From Trichomonas tenax (Eukaryota > Parabasalia > Trichomonadida > Trichomonadidae), in the NCBI GenBank assembly GCA_023091735.1, contig JALKBU010000598.1:1-31543 (forward strand): a stretch of 31,543 nucleotides of DNA, in the 5' to 3' direction. Each line of letters begins with the position of its first letter. Position 1 is the stretch's first letter. The notes beneath the pieces were generated by a model. The model saw only the letters and a list, made by a program, of their open reading frames with translations. It ran no database searches and was not told where the DNA came from. The position numbers were made by a program, and so were the translations under genes. Shown here one piece after another: positions 28,643-31,543 of the stretch.

Positions 28643-30850
28643 CTATTTTACAATAGCAGCCTTGAGTTTGGCGAAGAATTTGTCATATGATGGTTCATCA
28701 GAGCCCAAGTTATCACCAGCACCGAGTGTGTTGTATCCATCGAGCTGAGCTGGGTTGCACCTTGCGACTAAGTATCTGGCGAGTGATGAATCCTGTTCGC
28801 ATGTGATGAACTGCGGAACAGGGAATCTTCTCTTCACAACTTCACCGGCCTCAATCTGTGGCTCTTCGATAGCATGTCTGACGTTCTCGTAGTCCTTCAT
28901 CTCGTGAATGCCCTGGTGCTTCCAGGCAGCAACATCATGGCCGTACCAAACGAGAACTCTGAAGTATGTATCAAGGAACAAAACTGTATCTGTCTTAAGA
29001 GAGTCCATTTCAAGAGGGACTTGGTGAGAGGACATTGATGTAACTGGGTATGCCTTGAGCAATGGCATCATCATCAATGCGCAGTTCTCGGCAGATTCTA
29101 CGATCATTGACCATCTAACAGCAGATGTCTCATCTGGGCCAAAGTTGAATGTCTGCATGAAAGAAGACCTTCTGAAGTGATACAAGAATCTTGACAAATC
29201 ACCAAGATTGGAGTGAAGCAAGAGAGAATCTGGCTTGCTGCGTGTGTACTGTCCGAGAGCACGGCACATGTCGATCAACATCTTGTCGAGGAACTTAACT
29301 GTATCAGAGAGCGGTTCTTTAAGTGTTCTTGTAACACATGTCTTCGCAACAAGTGTTGCAGCTGTCTGAACATCCACCTTGTTCATTATATCAGTAGACT
29401 GGCTTGTGAGATCACCGAAATTGATGTAGAATGTTGAAACACGCTGCTTCTGAGATCCATCAGTCAATGATTTGTATTTCGTTGAGAGTTGGATAAATCC
29501 TACTCCATTGATATTTAATGGAGCGGCCTTTTGAGTAGCTGTCTCGAAATAGAATGCCAATGTTGTTGTTGGGAAGACACCAGCGCAGTGGAACTGTTGT
29601 GTGGTCTGAACTGAAAGGTTTGCAGCTGCTTGAGCTGGATTTGGTGCAACAGATGGATTCATTGGGATGCATGGGCCAATGCAGTTCTTAATGGCAATTC
29701 CCGATGATGCTGTAACACTGATCTCAGCGTTAATGCCAGAACCAGCAACAAAGTCTTTGTTCAAGAACTTTTCGAGAGATTGTGGAATTGTGTCATCATT
29801 CCATGTTTCACATGAACGGATGAAGCCGCCTGTATTGATGGCAGCACCAAACATCTCATGAACGCCTGATTCTTCAAAAGAAGCTGAAATCACGTTAATT
29901 ACGATATTTTCTGCGCATGCTTCTTGTCCGAGCTTTGTAAAGAACTCCTTAGCTGGTTCACAGAGTGGTGCATTAGCAAGTTCAATATCACGATGCTGAC
30001 GAATTGTATCTGTTCTCTTAAGCGAAGCGATAGCTCCTGGACCGCGGGTGATTGGGCCAGAAGTGAACAAGATGACGTTACCGCCATGTGCAGGATAAAT
30101 TGCTCTGATTAAGTTAACAGCGAGATGCAAAGCAGCGCCAGTGCAACGATTTGGACGTTCGCCCTTTGGTGTGGCAAACGGATCGTGTTCGAGGTTGTCA
30201 AGAAGGCTGAGAAGCATTTGTTCGGCCTGGTCGATAGGAATGATGATATTGTTTGTTGTGTCGCCTGGTGATGGATAATAACTTAGGAATTGCTGTAATT
30301 GCTGTGGAGTGTAGGTTTTCTTTCCATTGAAGACGAAATCACGTGGGCATTCGCTGTATACGAGTTCTTTGATATTGCAATTTGTTCCGAATGTAACTAA
30401 ACCTATAAGAGAGTTTTGCGGGAGTAAGGCGATTGTTTTAAGCAGAATATCTCTAAGATAATTGTGTTCTTTCTCGATTGAGCACAAATCTACAACAAAA
30501 ACGTAAATTGGACGCTCATTAACACCCTCCCTCAACATATACTCGATTGTCGAGAAATCTTGTGTGATTTCGGCCGCAGGTGTGCTTTCAGTCATTCCAT
30601 GATAATTCGATGGCAAAGGATTGAACTTATTACAAAGAGGGCAAACCCACGTATACCTCTGATAATCGATTTTTGCGTATGGATTGAGCACGCTTCTACA
30701 GTTTGGACATTCGACAGGTGGATAACTTAAGACCATTTCCGGAATTTTAAGAGGCGTGTAGACGCATCCGAGTGGGAGCTTCATTTGATTGCAGTCCTGT
30801 TGATTTGTTGGCCACAAACTCGTAGAAAGACGAACACCATGAGCTTCCAT
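28643..30850 (-). CDS. SEC23: COPII coat subunit Sec23
   Basis: Intact, intronless, 735 residues, close to the usual ~750-770. Sec23 pairs with Sec24 in the inner COPII coat on the endoplasmic reticulum and is the GTPase-activating protein for Sar1. Domains read in order: N-terminal strand region; zinc finger with C48, C51, C70 and C73 (CPNC...CPLC); trunk/von Willebrand-like domain from about residue 112 (RPIYVFVVDLCSIEKEHNYL, LIGLVTFGTN); beta-sandwich; all-helical domain with FLYHFRRSSFMQTFNFGPDE, matching the conserved FLYHLRRS segment that carries the arginine finger inserted into Sar1; and a C-terminal gelsolin-like domain (LFLDTYFRVLVWYGHDVAAW). The codons are GC-richer than the element genes, as expected for a well-expressed host gene. 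The stop lies in GTAAAATAG, giving the TAAA context seen at trichomonad 3' ends. Confidence 0.97.
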   Translation of the reverse strand: MEAHGVRLSTSLWPTNQQDCNQMKLPLGCVYTPLKIPEMVLSYPPVECPNCRSVLNPYAKIDYQRYTWVCPLCNKFNPLPSNYHGMTESTPAAEITQDFSTIEYMLREGVNERPIYVFVVDLCSIEKEHNYLRDILLKTIALLPQNSLIGLVTFGTNCNIKELVYSECPRDFVFNGKKTYTPQQLQQFLSYYPSPGDTTNNIIIPIDQAEQMLLSLLDNLEHDPFATPKGERPNRCTGAALHLAVNLIRAIYPAHGGNVILFTSGPITRGPGAIASLKRTDTIRQHRDIELANAPLCEPAKEFFTKLGQEACAENIVINVISASFEESGVHEMFGAAINTGGFIRSCETWNDDTIPQSLEKFLNKDFVAGSGINAEISVTASSGIAIKNCIGPCIPMNPSVAPNPAQAAANLSVQTTQQFHCAGVFPTTTLAFYFETATQKAAPLNINGVGFIQLSTKYKSLTDGSQKQRVSTFYINFGDLTSQSTDIMNKVDVQTAATLVAKTCVTRTLKEPLSDTVKFLDKMLIDMCRALGQYTRSKPDSLLLHSNLGDLSRFLYHFRRSSFMQTFNFGPDETSAVRWSMIVESAENCALMMMPLLKAYPVTSMSSHQVPLEMDSLKTDTVLFLDTYFRVLVWYGHDVAAWKHQGIHEMKDYENVRHAIEEPQIEAGEVVKRRFPVPQFITCEQDSSLARYLVARCNPAQLDGYNTLGAGDNLGSDEPSYDKFFAKLKAAIVK

Positions 30851-30859
30851 TTTTCTATG

Positions 30860-30867
30860 AAAAGTGC
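30860..30867 (-). promoter_or_regulatory. Inr-like motif of SEC23 (GCACTTTT)
   Basis: GCACTTTT matches TCAYWYTW at 7 of 8 positions, with the presumed +1 A 15 bases before the SEC23 ATG. An alternative TCATAGAA lies closer but fits worse. Confidence 0.55.
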
Positions 30868-30972
30868 CAAAATATAATCCAAAAACTTTTTTGATTTTGA
30901 CATATATTGTTTACATTGTAATTTTTTCTGTCATATTTTTAAAATCTTCACCAAAATGATTCTCCATCATTA

Positions 30973-31223
30973 GCAAATAAATTCTTAAATCGTGAAGTAT
31001 TTTATCCAAATGGTAATTTATATGAGATTTCCGGAAAAATTACAAGAATTTCCAACTTCAGATTAAAGATAAATGCAATCGCAAACAAATAACAATCGAC
31101 CGCAAACGTGTTTGGTGTTATTTATTAAAGGAAGAATGCAAATCTATTTATTCGCAAAAGATAGTCGAATACGACGACGCAGATTTTTTAGATTCTGAAG
31201 TTTCAAACGATAATGTGAATTAA
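30973..31223 (+). pseudogene. Small remnant of an element polymerase B
   Basis: The frame from 30973 reads ANKFLNREVFYPNGNLYEIS, which closely matches KKLFENRVYYPNGNLYDLAN of the polymerase at 12050-12110. A second frame (about 31078-31223) reads TIDRKRVWCYLLKEECKSIY and ends in a normal stop; it could be the C-terminal end of the same protein after a large internal deletion, but that part is not matched to anything here. It lies about 120 bases upstream of SEC23 and is divergent from it, so an element once sat in the SEC23 promoter region. Confidence 0.55.
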
Positions 31224-31330
31224 TATCATTTATTTTTCCTGTACCTCCATTCATTTATTTTTCCCATCAATTTAAAACATGTCCATTCATCAATTTTAAC
31301 CCTTTTTCCCTCATCTCCACACAAGATTTA

Positions 31331-31543
31331 CCCCCTAAATCACTGTTTTCCATTAATTTACCCCTCATTTCTTCATATCATTACCTCCAAACGACCTCAA
31401 ATCTCAAACTGCACCAAGTGCACCAAGTAGACATAACGTGTGCACTGAGTCGTAAATTTCATTTTTGCCCCCTAAATCACTGTTTTCCATGTCTTTTCAC
31501 TCGAATTTTCGTTATTTACCCTCATTTCTTTAAGTGCACCAAG
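31331..31543. repeat. Direct repeats with GTGCACCAAG, running off the right edge
   Basis: CCCCCTAAATCACTGTTTTCC occurs at 31331 and, with the same flanks, at 31468 (period 137). Each copy is followed by a TTACCC(C)TCATTTCTT tract and the 10-mer GTGCACCAAG (tandem near 31410-31428; again at 31534-31543). From about 31224 the plus strand is pyrimidine-rich. This may be a subterminal repeat of an element or a local satellite. Confidence 0.65.

Noticed and set aside
29213..30112. Plus-strand open frames and a minus-strand alternative frame inside SEC23
   Set aside because: Shadows of the clear SEC23 frame.

Overview
The window looks like a piece of a parabasalid nuclear genome, most likely Trichomonas vaginalis or a close relative. 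The evidence is an intronless Sec23 gene of host type, host start sites preceded by Inr-like motifs (TCAYWYTW) 15-20 bases from the ATG, a fragment of the multi-pass membrane domain typical of trichomonad nucleotide cyclases, and a dense load of decayed Maverick/Polinton-type virus-like DNA elements. Species assignment is an inference.

Layout. Positions 1-5961 are relic A1: an apparently intact fibre-like gene (+) cut by the left edge, then a packed minus-strand block (proline-rich coiled-coil pseudogene, an intact small hydrophobic protein, a packaging-ATPase pseudogene), then a broken plus-strand gene. Positions 5962-10500 hold almost no coding sequence but many foldback hairpins, in two clusters (about 6.0-6.8 kb and 9.7-10.3 kb). 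Positions 10.7-17.6 kb are relic A2: a protein-primed DNA polymerase B, a probable minor capsid protein, a small protein, a tyrosine-recombinase fragment, a second and broken fibre gene closely related to the first, and an HNH homing-endonuclease relic. All are pseudogenes. Positions 17.8-19.0 kb hold a pair of hairpin repeats next to a truncated host cyclase-type gene. A broken pogo/Tigger-like transposase follows at 19.5-20.5 kb. Positions 20.5-26.8 kb are relic B: a probable double-jelly-roll major capsid protein, an unknown gene, a second minor-capsid candidate, a very divergent packaging ATPase, a long unknown gene, a small protein and a fragment that looks like a PrimPol. Positions 27.8-30.9 kb are ordinary host sequence: a coiled-coil protein and Sec23. 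A small polymerase B remnant and a direct-repeat tract follow to the right edge.

Taken together, the element genes form a virion and replication kit: polymerase, capsid, packaging ATPase, fibre and recombinase. Nearly every gene has stops or frameshifts, so the blocks are fossils. The exceptions are the A1 fibre gene, the 158-residue hydrophobic protein and a 61-codon ORF. The two fibre copies are close relatives, but the two ATPases are only distantly similar, so at least two element lineages are present. Family names come from motifs read by eye; no database search was run.
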